From Entrophospora sp. SA101 (taxonomy: Eukaryota; Glomeromycota; Glomeromycetes; Entrophosporales; Entrophosporaceae), in contig CAUDNR010000316.1 in NCBI GenBank assembly GCA_958430865.1, positions 2,059 through 21,269 on the forward strand: a stretch of DNA of 19,211 bases, in the 5' to 3' direction. Shown in pieces: positions 1-9,488 of this stretch. The notes below the pieces were generated by a model. That model searched no databases and was not told the DNA's origin. It saw only the letters and a list, made by a program, of their open reading frames with translations. Each line of letters opens with the position of its first letter. Positions within the stretch are counted from its first letter, which is position 1. Both the position numbers and the translations under genes were made by a program.

Positions 1-597
1 AATGGAAGATTTTAATAATCACATTACTAAATTTTGATCCCTGAAATCTTTGGTAATACCAATGTTCACTTTGTCTGGTTTTGTTGCAGTATGCTCCAAT
101 TTATTGATTTTGATGAGCATAATAACAAAAACCAAAATTTATTAAAAAACAATGAATGAATTTGTTGGACCTGGAGAATTATTTTGCTTTAAATATTGAA
201 AAAATCAAGCCCTCAATGAAGCTTTATTACCAGTTTTTTGATACTTAACAAAACACTGAACTATTTAATAATGAAGTGGATTTGTCAATTTGACTGTTAC
301 CATTCACAAAACTGAAATAATATCACTACTTTTGCTTTCCCATTTAGTGTGGATGCAAAGAAATTCTTTTGGATAAATACTATTATTGATTTTCAGTTAA
401 TTGGTTTTATTAATTTTTTCTACTGATCCAAAAAAATGTAAATTCGATAAGTCGGTCACATGAGGCTACTGGCTTAATCGAGTGTGCAATTGTGATATCA
501 TTTTGATCCCTGAAATTTCTTTGTGGCACAATGTACATTGTTAAGTATGCCTTATGCTGTTCAATAATAATTAAATTTTTAAATAATTTTTTCAATT
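1..597. other. 5' flank of the LUC7 gene, no supported gene
   Basis: This is AT-rich DNA upstream of the LUC7 start. No intact gene is visible. A 16-base string, TTTTGATCCCTGAAAT, occurs at about 35-50 and again at about 504-519, with weaker similarity continuing for some 30 bp, so the flank may hold two copies of a degenerate repeat. Short coding-like stretches at 90-240 on the plus strand are broken by stops every 15-25 codons, so I do not call a gene. The LUC7 promoter must lie here, but I see no clear TATA element close to the start codon. Confidence 0.5.
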
Positions 598-2562
598 ATG
601 GATTATCAACGGCAATTACTTGAAGAATTGATGGCACCCTTTCAATCTTCTTCAAAGCACACTTTTTGGGATGATGCAGTGTGTAAACATTATTTAGTCA
701 AGTTTTGTCCTAATTCTTTATTTACCAATACAAAATCAGATCTTGGTAACTATTATACATATTTTTTTTTCATTTTTGTTTAAATACTTTAATAGTTGCT
801 TATTATTTTTTTTTTAATAAGGCCCATGTACTAAAGTACATGATGAAAAACTTCGTCAACAGTTTGTATTTTTATATGTTGTATTATTATTGATTATATT
901 ATTTTTCTAATTATGATATATCCCTTTTTTTAAAAAAAATTTATAAATTAATAAAAAGATATCAAGAAGCAGCAGATCGTTCAAAGTATGGTTATGAAAC
1001 CAAATTTTATGACTATTTGACAGTGTTATGTAATGATCTAGATAAAAAGATTCGTAAAGGAAATGAACGTTTAAATGTTCGTCCTGATGATACAGTAAGT
1101 TTATTTTTTAAGTGAAACATTAAATGAAATGATTTGGAATTTTATTGTCATAAAGATTCATGTGATTATTTTACTTTGATAGCTTCTGAATCCAAATAAA
1201 GATGAAAAAGAAGAGAAAATTATCATTCTAGATGAAAAAATAAAAGAATTATTGGTAAAGGTAAGTATTTGACAAATGATTAATAAATCAGTTGAATATG
1301 TATGTATGTATATGTATGTATGTATACATTAATTTGTATACTTTATACTAAAATTAATGATTATTTTAATAAGATCGAAGAGGCAGGCGAAGAAGGCCGT
1401 GTACAAGAAGCACAAACATTAACCAAAGAAGTGGAATCACTTCAAAAAGATTTGGACTTTTTAAGAAATGTAAGTATAAAAGTATAGGAAAACTTATTTA
1501 CATACAACAGAAAAAAATTTTCTGCCAACTTAAAACATGTAGATAAGCAGAATCAGCAAGAAACATAACATTTGAGGTAACTCTATTGCCTAGTATATAT
1601 ATAGTCTCTAAATTGGATATATATATATATATATATATTTATGCATATATAATTTAGCTTCTTTTTTTTTTTAACACAAAAAAATTGCTAAAAAAAAAAA
1701 AATCAAAGCTAACCTTATAAACCCAACTTTTTCACATTATTAAGATAATTTCTTTTTAAATTAAATTTTTTTTAAAGAAAAAATCATATATATATTATAT
1801 ATATTTATTATTTAATATTCAAAAAAAAAAAATTTTTTTTTTGAAAACTGTTATTTACAATTTTGCTTCCAGTCACTACATACATACATGCATACATATT
1901 GAACAATGAAAGTAATCCCAGGAGAGAGACTTTACAAAAAAATCGGTAGATTTTCAAAATTTTTTAAATCCCCTGTTCACTAACCATTATTATTTCCAAA
2001 TCTATTTCATGAAAACCAATCAATTCTCTATATCTCTACGGACCTTCTCCTCTTTCTGATTTTGACTTAAAACAATTAGAGCGATGACTCAAATCCACTA
2101 TTTAAACAAGAAAGAAGAATGCTGGTTTGTGATGTTTGTGGAGCTTTTCTAGTGACTAATGACACTTCTAATCGGATGGATGCACATCTGCAAGGAAAAC
2201 AACATAAAGGCTATAAACAAATTCGTGAAACTCTTCAAGAATGGAAGGTAACGAATGCTATTATATTAATATTCATTATTTAATATGCTATTTTTTAATT
2301 GGAAAATTGACTTTTTTAGCAACAGAGGTCATATTCATCACGAGAACCAAATCAGAGAGAACATCGACGAGATTCATATAGTCGACATGAACCATATCCC
2401 CGTAATCCTCCACCACGTAGAGAAAGACATAGGGATAGAGATTATAGACGCGATGAAAGAGATTATTATGAACGAAGTCACGATGACCATAGTCATAGGA
2501 GAAATAGTCATGAATCTAGACGTGATAGAGATGATAGAAGTCATCGGCATCATGATGATTGA
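598..2562 (+). CDS. LUC7: LUC7-like U1 snRNP-associated splicing factor (7 exons, 302 aa)
   Basis: LUC7 proteins sit in the U1 snRNP and help it select 5' splice sites. Exons are 598-745, 822-861, 959-1094, 1183-1260, 1374-1469, 2080-2247 and 2320-2562. All joins keep frame and use GT-AG, giving 302 residues, a normal family length. The N-terminus MDYQRQLLEELM matches the family start. The first zinc finger is C29, C37, C52, H56, followed by the family signature KVHDEKL. Residues about 117-166 are a charged coiled coil. The second finger is C183-x2-C186, H202-x5-H208. Residues 223-302 form an Arg/Ser/Asp/His-rich tail of the RS type. Five introns are 72-113 bp; the intron at 1470-2079 is 610 bp. 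Family assignment is firm; the exact boundaries are read by eye. Confidence 0.93.
1298..1326 (+). repeat. TATG-type microsatellite in a LUC7 intron
   Basis: A run of TATG-like tetranucleotide units lies in the fourth LUC7 intron (1261-1373), 47 bases before the next exon. Confidence 0.7.
1470..2079 (+). other. Long LUC7 intron rich in simple repeats
   Basis: This intron is about six times longer than the other LUC7 introns. It starts GTAAGTAT, ends ACAATTAG, and holds a TA repeat around 1617-1638, several A and T runs of 8-11 bases, and a CATA repeat near 1880-1900. The exons on either side are both phase 0. LUC7 relatives show no domain missing between the flanking exons, so I do not expect a hidden exon. 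Confidence 0.7.
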
Positions 2563-2925
2563 AAAATAAATTTATTATTTTTAATTATTTTATAGGTACT
2601 TGAAAAAAAAAATAGATGAGAATTAACTTTTTTAATTAATCATCATTTTGGTATTATTATATTTTATCCTTTAGTATAAAGCATTAATCCTTGCTGGTTT
2701 ATGAGGAAAATGTAATAACAATATATATATTTCACAAAATAAATATAAACTATATTAATAGGTATATTATATACATATATATGGCTTATGATGAATTTTG
2801 GGGTGGATACGAAATTTCGATTAACTAACTTGATACAACATAAATATATAATGATAATTTTTTTTGTATTCTATTAAATTGGTTTTAAATAATTATAATT
2901 CTCTAACCCTTCCTTCCTTTTCTCA
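2563..2925. other. Intergenic DNA between LUC7 and the Utp13-like relic
   Basis: The stretch is AT-rich with TATA repeats around 2720-2780. It must hold the LUC7 3' UTR; an AATAAA-like string (AAAATAAATTTA) lies at about 2563-2574, right after the stop. I see no coding sequence. Confidence 0.5.
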
Positions 2926-3310
2926 TTATCCATCACCATCTGATATACTCATTTTACTATAATCAACAATGTAAGAATCTATCAATAACTTTTCAAATCC
3001 TTGGGAATGTCTCAGAATATGGTAATAATCCATCTATTAACTATATAAAATAAAAATTTTACATTTATTTATTTATATATATAATCTCCGATTTCTAATA
3101 ATTGGTTGAATTGAAATTCCTTAGTGGAACATTTAAAATTTTTTGAATTGGTATTCCAATCTTCTTTTTCTAGATTAATATACCATCTATTGTTTAATCT
3201 TGTTATACTGTTAGATAAAGAACAATTGGTTCATAATTTGCTTGAATAAATTTAATAACCTGTGAGGTTGATCCAAACTAAATTGCAAGTAATATTGAAT
3301 TTTCGCTAAA
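2926..3310 (-). pseudogene. Relic of a Utp13 (TBL3-like) C-terminal domain
   Basis: Utp13 is a WD40 protein of the small-subunit processome (U3 snoRNP) with a C-terminal helical domain. On the minus strand I read, in different frames, SLDQPHRLLNLFKQIM (about 3270-3222), then SITRLNNRWYINLEKED and WNTNSKNF (about 3210-3130), then YYHILRHSQGFEKLLIDSY and VDYSKM ending at the TAA at 2926-2928. These match in order the family blocks for the basic helix after the last blade, the W-N-T-N motif, and the closing Y-x-x-R-H-x-x-x-x-x-x-L-L-x-D-S-Y block. At least one frameshift separates the first two blocks. No WD40 blade is visible, and the DNA further upstream belongs to another relic. Family identity rests on my recall of the motif pattern. 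It could be a missed real gene end if the assembly has indels. Confidence 0.5.
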
Positions 3311-4039
3311 TTACATACTTTAATTCTTCAGTACATCTTTCTAAATGGGGGCTTTTCTAGGAAAAACTGGACACGAGACCCCCTGGTCAAAATTGGTTTA
3401 ACAAAAATTTCTTTCGGATTGATCTATACACCCCATTTTTATGTTACACGAAAATTTTTTAATTGATGATCCGGGCAACTTAATAAAAGATCGTCAGAGC
3501 TAAAATATTTAATTAAAAAACAAGCAAGAATTAATTAACTCCTTTCAGTCTATTTTTTCTTAATAATAACATATTATTAAGGTCAACTTACACATAGTCA
3601 AATATCTTTTTAATGATTTTACTATATTTAAGATTACTCGTGGGCTCAAAGCATGCATCCATTCCAATACTTATTTTATAAGTGCATCATTTAATGAAGA
3701 TGAAAGTTGTTCATCGAATATTGGCCTTGTTAATTTATATGGATTATCATTCGTAACCAGCTCCCATTCTTTCGAAGTGAAAGTATCATATCGACATGGC
3801 CAGTCTAATATTATAATAGATGCTAGTGCACTAAATGTAATGGAAAAAGGGTGAGTACATCCTCACACGGATATGTTATGTAATCACAAATGTGTAAGGT
3901 TCTTAATGCTTACGAAATTTCTGTTGTGTCATTCCATGTGTGTTTTTTATGATCATTTTTTAAATCACGTATTAATCTTAATTGATATTTCTTGAACCTT
4001 GAAGAAACATCTATTGTTTCTACTACCCACTGAAAATAA

Positions 4040-4078
<39 letters not shown>
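4040..4078 (+). repeat. (TAA)n microsatellite inside an intron
   Basis: About twelve TAA units fill the middle of the intron at 4030-4127 of the minus-strand relic. On the minus strand this gives a run of tyrosine or leucine codons in the raw frames, which disappears when the intron is removed. Confidence 0.9.
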
Positions 4079-4081
<3 letters not shown>

Positions 4082-4423
4082 TAAATTGTACAATTAACAA
4101 AATACAAAGTTTCAATTTAACATATACTTTAACATCACACTCTTGTCGTATTTGTTGTTCTATTGAGCCATAATCAAATGTCAAGATTTCACTTTCAATA
4201 GTATCGGTTTCACTTGTGCTTGGCACATTCGATTGTTGAATCCGTGCTTGATTATTCTCGTCATCTTCATCTTCGATTTCACCTTCAGTTTGTGAAAATT
4301 TTAATCAGAATTGTTGCAAGAGATTGCAATTATTGAAAATATTCAAGAAAAAAATTTGATTTTCATGCAACAAACCCTCTTCTAAACTAAGAAATGCAAT
4401 AATACAAATGTAAATTGTTAATT

Positions 4424-4524
4424 AAACTAGAATGACGACAAATTGCAATGACCGCAATTACCAATACCGTTCTTTTTTTAAAACTAGAGTGACAACGAGT
4501 GGCAATAACCACCATTCTTTTGAT
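4424..4524 (+). repeat. Two-copy 57-bp tandem repeat
   Basis: The unit starting AAACTAGAATGACGAC at 4424 recurs at 4481 as AAACTAGAGTGACAAC, followed in both by a GCAAT-ACC-CAAT-ACC pattern and a TTCTTTT run. The second copy is shorter and diverged. It falls in what would be an upstream intron of the minus-strand relic. Confidence 0.6.
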
Positions 4525-4840
4525 AAACACTTACTCGCTTCTTCCAAGTATGCTAGTTTCTTTATCTCTTTTGTTAATCGTAAATGACATTTTTTATTTT
4601 AAAAGAAAGAAAAAGAAGACAAATTTTATTTGATCGGCAAACACGTCATTAATCTAAAATTTCGGACGCAAAGTGAGCTTGATTAATTCACATCATTTTT
4701 TTTCAATTTGTAATCAAATAAAGTTTATTTAGAATGATTTATTTCACAAAATAAAAATGTGTTAATTCACACAATGAGTTTAAAATATTTAAAATTTAAA
4801 ATGCTTATAAAAAATAATAAAAAATTAATTTTTTTGTAGT

Positions 4841-5830
4841 TTAGATAGTATTATCATCATTGTCAATATCTACATTTATATCTTGAACTTCAACTTCATC
4901 CTCTTGGTTCTCGACCACAAGATATTCATTGTATTGATAATAGCACATTGGTGTTTTACCCTTGTTATTATTAACTTGATTTATTGCATTCGCCAATATC
5001 TCTGGTCTTGGCATATTCAAGGAAGCATCAGAGCACATTTTCTTGATTGTCACTTCTTCCTTGTTGCTTGGCTTTCATAATCTCTTACCTTGATGATGAT
5101 GAGTTTGATGATGTTGCTAATGTGTTTATCGATGATAACTCGTGAGATTTTTTACCAATGATCTGCTCATTAAATTTCAACAAATCATCATTCTTTTTTT
5201 TTGACTCTAGTTGTCGTTGATGATTTTGCATGATGTTCCTTCCCACAAACAGCTCACCACGCTACTGAAAAGACCGCTGATGATTTTGTTGCATCGGCTA
5301 CTGCCGAATGTCCCTTTCCATTTGAGACAGTATATGTACGTGGGATCATTACTTTGTTGGATGTGCTGGTGAATGAATTGTAGGTGTTCCTTTCCATTAT
5401 GAAGAAGTTTTGTTCTAGTTCACCCTTTGGCTTGGCCTTTTCTTTACAAGGAGAAGAAAAAGTACCGAACAGAGGTGCTATTAGTAGATCATGCATGTTG
5501 GGCTCCTTGCTCAAAGTTTTTAGGTCCAAGTTTATTGCTTGAATGACAGTTACCTATACAAAAAAAAAATATCATTTTTTAAATATTTCATTTATTTATC
5601 GAAATAATAATAAATGATTATTAAAAAAAACATTAAGAAATCTTCCAACCATCATCATAATGGAATCTTCCTTAATTTCTTGGATCATTTCTTCAAAAGT
5701 TCTGTCGAAACTCCTTAAAATGCAACTTTACAAATTCTTTATCGTCTACTCTGCTATATGCAACACCTGTATAAACATTTGCACCGCTCACAGTTTTTAT
5801 ACATACAATAGATGTTAAAATCGATGCCAT
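4841..5830 (-). pseudogene. Frameshifted gene of unknown family
   Basis: I do not recognise the family. The likely start is ATG at 5830, giving MASILTSIVCIKTVSG and then YTGVAYSRVDDKEFVKLHF. One extra base near 5709-5717 shifts the frame to TFEEMIQEIKEDS, MMMVGRFLN. An intron of about 95 bp (GTTTTT to TATAG, about 5553-5647) joins in phase to VTVIQAINLDLKTLSKEP and HDLLIAPLFGTFSSPCKEK. A second one-base shift lies near 5262, where FSV is followed in the next frame by GELFVGRN. A Ser-rich stretch then hits TAA near 5086, and a third shift is needed to reach KEEVTIKKMCSDASL and the acidic C-terminus ending at 4841. The first half has a strand-rich pattern that could be an OB-like fold, but this is a guess. 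Three shifts suggest a dead copy or an indel-prone assembly. Confidence 0.5.
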
Positions 5831-6735
5831 CGTTTAAAAATAGATTTATTGTTGTAGCAGCGTTAAAATCAAAGACGTTTGAAAATAAATATCAAAATTT
5901 ATTGAAAATTGAAAATAAAAAAAAATAAAAAGATGTTGAATTGTCAGTTATTTTTATTAAAAAATTTATTACCATTATTAATGATTATCACTAATAACAA
6001 CAATAAACATTTTATCAATTATAATTGTTAACGAATGCACGCGCGCGTATTCATGAACTCGCTCTTTAATACTTTAATAGTAACTTCTCGTTATCGTATA
6101 ACGTTATCTGTACCAAAGAAAAATTAGGTCGCAAATTTTAGCCATAATTTAAAAGATATTGTTTATCGTTTAAAAAAAAAAAAAATAATATTCTAAATAA
6201 CTTTAGTTGCGCAGCTGCAGGACACTACGTAATAACAATTGAAAAAACGATTTTCGGATCTTTTTTATTTTTACTCAAGAATTTTTTTAATAATTCCTAG
6301 CCTCAAAACAATCAACATATTTTTTTATTCGACTATATAATGAACCATTTTTCGAATAAAGAAAAAATTGGGGGAGCGGAAGTTCATTGCAATATCGTTG
6401 CAAATAACAGGCAAGGAAATGGCAAGGCACTTGCAATTACAAAGAACTCTTTTAATAAACAGAATATTTGCCGCACGACTCAAAATTCGCTTTATAAAGT
6501 GAAACGTTGATCGCACCAAAAACCCAAACAGAAATTCGCAAAAAGAAATTAATTTGCAAAATCGACAAAAAATTACGGAATTTAGAAAAAGACAGTAACA
6601 CGGCAAATTTTCTTTCTTTTATTTGTGTTAATTAAATAAGATCACAGAGGTTGTTATTCCCCGTGATGGCCCGCGTGACCTACCTCCAATAAAAATATAT
6701 AAATAAAATAAAAATAATGCGTTCTAGCGTATACA
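5831..6735. other. Intergenic region, no supported gene
   Basis: This AT-rich stretch shows an ACGCGCGCGT alternating purine-pyrimidine run near 6038-6047 and a short palindrome CGTTATCGTATAACG near 6090-6104. A 93-codon minus-strand open frame at 6325-6606 has no family features, and its cysteine/phenylalanine-rich composition looks like antisense of A-rich sequence, so I do not call it. Confidence 0.5.
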
Positions 6736-7460
6736 TTAAGGGCGTTGACATATATTAGCTAATATTTTAGGGGGCGGGGGATAACAGAAAATCTTAGGCC
6801 ACACATAATCTCATAAATAACGTGATCATAATGGCTTCAGTGAAAGATCTGCTTTTTTATAATTTTTAATGTAAGTGTTTTAATTTGGTAATGATCCACA
6901 TGTAAACCAATTGTCATTTACAAAAAATTGTATTACACTTTTTGTCTACAGGATGATATGGCAATTAATTCTCACATTCTCATATACATAAATGCTATAA
7001 TTAATCATTCTTTATCTGATATACATTTCCTTAAATATATTTTGTCGAAAAGAGGTCACTTTTGTTGTGATTGAGAAGAGAGAAATCATCAAGAATCCTT
7101 GAGTTTTGTTCTTTAGATTTCCCTTTAGCAGGATGCATTGTTTGTAATTTTCAAATAAGTAAGAGTTATTACACTCAGAACCAAATAGGTTGTTTTGTCA
7201 AAGAAATAGCCAATGCAAATTATACCCAGGAATTCCAAGAGATCATAATATATTATAAAGGAATTATTTTTTACTCCAATGTTGCTTGCTTTTAAAATGT
7301 ATGATTTATTAATAAAATTAATTCTTTTTTTCGCTTGTGCTTTGTTGATACCTAAAAAGGCAAATGATTGTCATACACGTGATCAAAATGTCTTACCTGG
7401 GGGTGGGGGAGTAAGTGCTACTATTAAAATGATATTAGCTAATATATGTCAGCACCCTAA
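6736..7460. mobile_element. 725-bp non-autonomous element with terminal inverted repeats
   Basis: The left end, TTAAGGGCGTTGACAT (6736 on), matches the reverse complement of the right end, TTAGGGTGCTGACAT (down from 7460). Inside these ends a perfect 20-bp inverted pair, TGACATATATTAGCTAATAT, lies at 6746-6765 and 7432-7451; its last part is itself palindromic. Just inside each end is a G-rich run, GGGGGCGGGGG at 6770-6780 and GGGGGTGGGGG at 7399-7409, both on the plus strand, so these are not part of the inverted repeat. Further in, ACGTGATCA occurs at about 6820 and 7378. Open frames at 7071-7295 and 7279-7479 show no transposase motif. The size and layout fit a MITE-like DNA transposon. 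I cannot define a target-site duplication. Confidence 0.6.
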
Positions 7461-8489
7461 TAATGGATATTTTTTCTAATCCCAACAAGCTGTTATAGAG
7501 AGAGTAATAGTGAACCATAATAGGTTTATTGTTAACCTTGTTAATTTCAAGATAAAGATTGTGGATCAAGAAATTTAAATGGATATTGATTAATAATATT
7601 TATTTATTGTTATTTCTGTCTGTAAAAAATCCAAATCAATTGATGGGCTATATTGCATGTACATACATATAAAATTTTCAAACTGATTGATTGATTTTAC
7701 CAAAAATAAAGTAAAGGGTTAATCATAATGGGAAAAACCTAATATTTTTTGAATAATGATGACAGCCAATTGTTACTAAAAAAATGTATATTGAATCATG
7801 AGATGAGTAAAAATAATTACATGCAATGTCTGATAATGTAATCAATTATCTTTTCTTAAAAGGGGCCAGGCCTGATCAAACTTGGGATGGGGTTCTTTTA
7901 TTTCTGTGAGCCACCTGAGTCCTTATGTAACATGGCTTGAAACCTTCCTGGCATAGATAAAAATTTTATTTATTCAATATGTCAGATTTAAACATTATTT
8001 ATTCCACATTGGGTCATTTGTAAAGTTGGTGTCTGTAAATGTTTTCACATTTTCTGCAACTTTTGCAACTATAATTATGATAATTTAGTATCAAAAATGG
8101 AATCACATAACTGCAAAATGGGATTTATTGTTATTAAATAAAATCATTAATTAAAAATTTTTTTTTTGATAAAAATAAAAATAAATTAATTCATGATACA
8201 TGATAGAAGTAGATAAAATTCTGAAAATTAATTAGTAAATTGTGGGGGATCATCACTATCAAATGGTTACAATTGACCAACTTCCAAATTTTTTCTACCA
8301 GCACACATGATAAATATTACACAGAATATTAAATAATATGATGCAAAAAATCTCAACCATTATTTTGACTTATTTTTTATTATTGTTTTCTTTACAAGTA
8401 TTTGACTTTGCTACTTAGCAACCCTGGATTTCAGAAAACGTGGCACAGTGTGCACTTCTACAAATTAAGTTTTATAGTGATTGAAGTAG

Positions 8490-8620
8490 CTGACCAATCA
8501 GAGGTTGCACACAATTACAGACGGTTGCAGATGGTTGCAGATGGTTGCAGCATTAGATGTCAATATTTTTTTGGGTTGCAACCTCCAGAGTTGCAACTTC
8601 CTAGTTGCAGAGCCATCTTT
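8490..8620 (+). repeat. TTGCAG-motif repeat block
   Basis: Three tandem 10-bp units, (A)(C/T)GGTTGCAG, fill 8521-8550. Further GGTTGCA or GTTGCA copies lie at 8503, 8574, 8590 and 8604, so one 6-7-base word occurs seven times within about 110 bp. Just upstream is a CCAAT-box-like GACCAATCAGA (8492-8502). The block is more GC-rich than its surroundings. It may be a degenerate mobile-element end or an array of sites for a DNA-binding protein. Confidence 0.5.
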
Positions 8621-9125
8621 AGTCATTAGGGTTATTCATTCAGCCTTGATTTAATCGACTATGTTGTGTTAAGCAAAAAAAAATTGAGGATATTATTATT
8701 AATACTTAACTCACATGTATTGTGAACATATGACTTGGATATAGATTATAAATCTTGGTGGTGGAACTTTTAATTCTTGAAATACAAAATAGTATAATGA
8801 TGCTCTTGGTGACAAGGATTTTGATTATGCATTGGTGGTGAATTATATTATAATAATTTATAAAAAGGAACAATGTAATGGCATCACAAAATATAGATAG
8901 ATTGGCTGGCATTTGACATATTAAAAAAAGCAAAACTATAAATAGATATCAATCTTACAGCTGAAAACAGTGATATTAATATATTAATTAATATTAAATT
9001 GACATGAGCAAATGATTAAGAGTTATATTTGTCATACAATTGAACCTTGTAAGATGCAAGTGTATGAATTTATTCTGGTTGGTAGAATGGCATTATTCTA
9101 AATATGTTTGAAGCTGTTGAATGAA

Positions 9126-9270
9126 TCTTTGGTAATGAACCAAACAAAAATATTGATCCTTTTACAAAAAGAGAACTTTCCCAGATAAATTGGAATTTAA
9201 TGATTGAGAAAAGATGGCAAAGTTGAAGCAGTCAAGGCAGAATGTTCTATTATACAAAGAGTAAATTTTG
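9126..9270 (+). pseudogene. Possible short coding relic, family unknown
   Basis: A plus-strand frame from 9127 reads IFGNEPNKNIDPFTKREL and then SQINWNLMIEKRWQS before a TGA. Another frame continues with EAVKAECSIIQRVNFG. The residue mix (W, P, charged runs) is more protein-like than the neighbouring AT-rich translations. There is no start codon and no recognised domain. This is weak evidence; it may be chance. Confidence 0.22.
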
Positions 9271-9412
9271 GCTCTTGTTAAAAAAATCTTTTTAATGGTC
9301 AGCAGTTTGAGCCTCATAAAATCCGATTGGTCGCCACAAGAATGTAATCACATTAGTTTCTAATCAATTTTGCCTTGATATATATACATTTTGCGCCCTG
9401 AATATAAACGAG

Positions 9413-9486
9413 GTATGACTGTACGTTTTCTTATGTTACACTAATTATTTTTTGTTTATTTGTAACACAATGAACATTTTTTTTAG
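9413..9486 (+). other. Candidate 5' UTR intron of the Sua5 gene
   Basis: The sequence GAG|GTATGACT at 9413 and a T-rich tract ending TTTTTTTTAG at 9486 delimit a 74-bp segment with the length and borders of the other introns in the window. The acceptor lies two bases before the first ATG of the Sua5 frame. If spliced, the leader would run from near the TATA-like site at about 9377 straight to the start codon. Confidence 0.4.
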
Positions 9487-9488
9487 AG

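Larger units (their letters stand above)
3330..4590 (-). pseudogene. Decayed multi-exon gene of unknown family
   Basis: I do not recognise this family. Three joined exons are well supported: the segment ending at 4128 (open up to 4304, acidic, with IEDEDDENN and FDYGSIEQQIRQECDVK), 3914-4029 (WVVETIDVSSRFKKYQL, then HKKHTWNDTTE) and 3671-3830 (LDWPCRYDTFTSKEWELV). The introns between them, 4030-4127 and 3831-3913, are GT-AG and keep phase. The frame then meets TAA at 3671-3673 but continues with VLEWMHALSPRVILNIVKSL, followed after an intron by SDDLLLSCPDHQLKNFRV and, past two more stops, INPKEIFVKP and RGSRVQFFLEK. A possible first exon with ATG at 4590 ends at 4535. Another in-frame stop lies at 4305-4307. 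The protein-like composition over about 1.2 kb with at least four stops points to an old gene copy, not to chance. Confidence 0.5.
7461..9412. other. Long intergenic region with repeats and a possible coding relic
   Basis: About 1.9 kb without a supported gene. It holds a TTGCAG-rich repeat block at 8490-8620 and a plus-strand coding-like stretch at about 9126-9270, both listed separately. GC content rises around 7860-7950, which often marks old repeat copies here, but I recognise no family. A TATA-like GATATATATACATT at about 9377-9390 could belong to the Sua5 promoter. Confidence 0.5.

Noticed and set aside
410..595. Minus-strand 61-codon frame ending two bases before the LUC7 start
   Set aside because: A head-to-head gene with a 2-bp gap leaves no room for a promoter or leader for either gene. 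There is no domain, and its middle overlaps a local repeat.
2285..2569. Plus-strand 94-codon frame rich in Ile, Met and Glu
   Set aside because: It is the wrong frame of the LUC7 last exon; the spliced frame gives the expected Arg/Ser/Asp-rich tail.
3569..3853. Plus-strand open frame of about 95 codons without a start
   Set aside because: It is the antisense of the minus-strand relic exon, which has matching splice sites and phase and a more protein-like sequence.
4883..5080. Plus-strand hydrophobic 65-codon frame
   Set aside because: It is antisense to the acidic C-terminus of the frameshifted minus-strand gene.
6325..6606. Minus-strand 93-codon frame rich in Phe and Cys
   Set aside because: No family feature or splice context is visible, and its composition is what the antisense of A-rich DNA gives.
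7071..7479. Two overlapping plus-strand frames within the 725-bp element
   Set aside because: The first begins only with a TTG codon; neither has transposase motifs, and the second runs through the inverted-repeat end.
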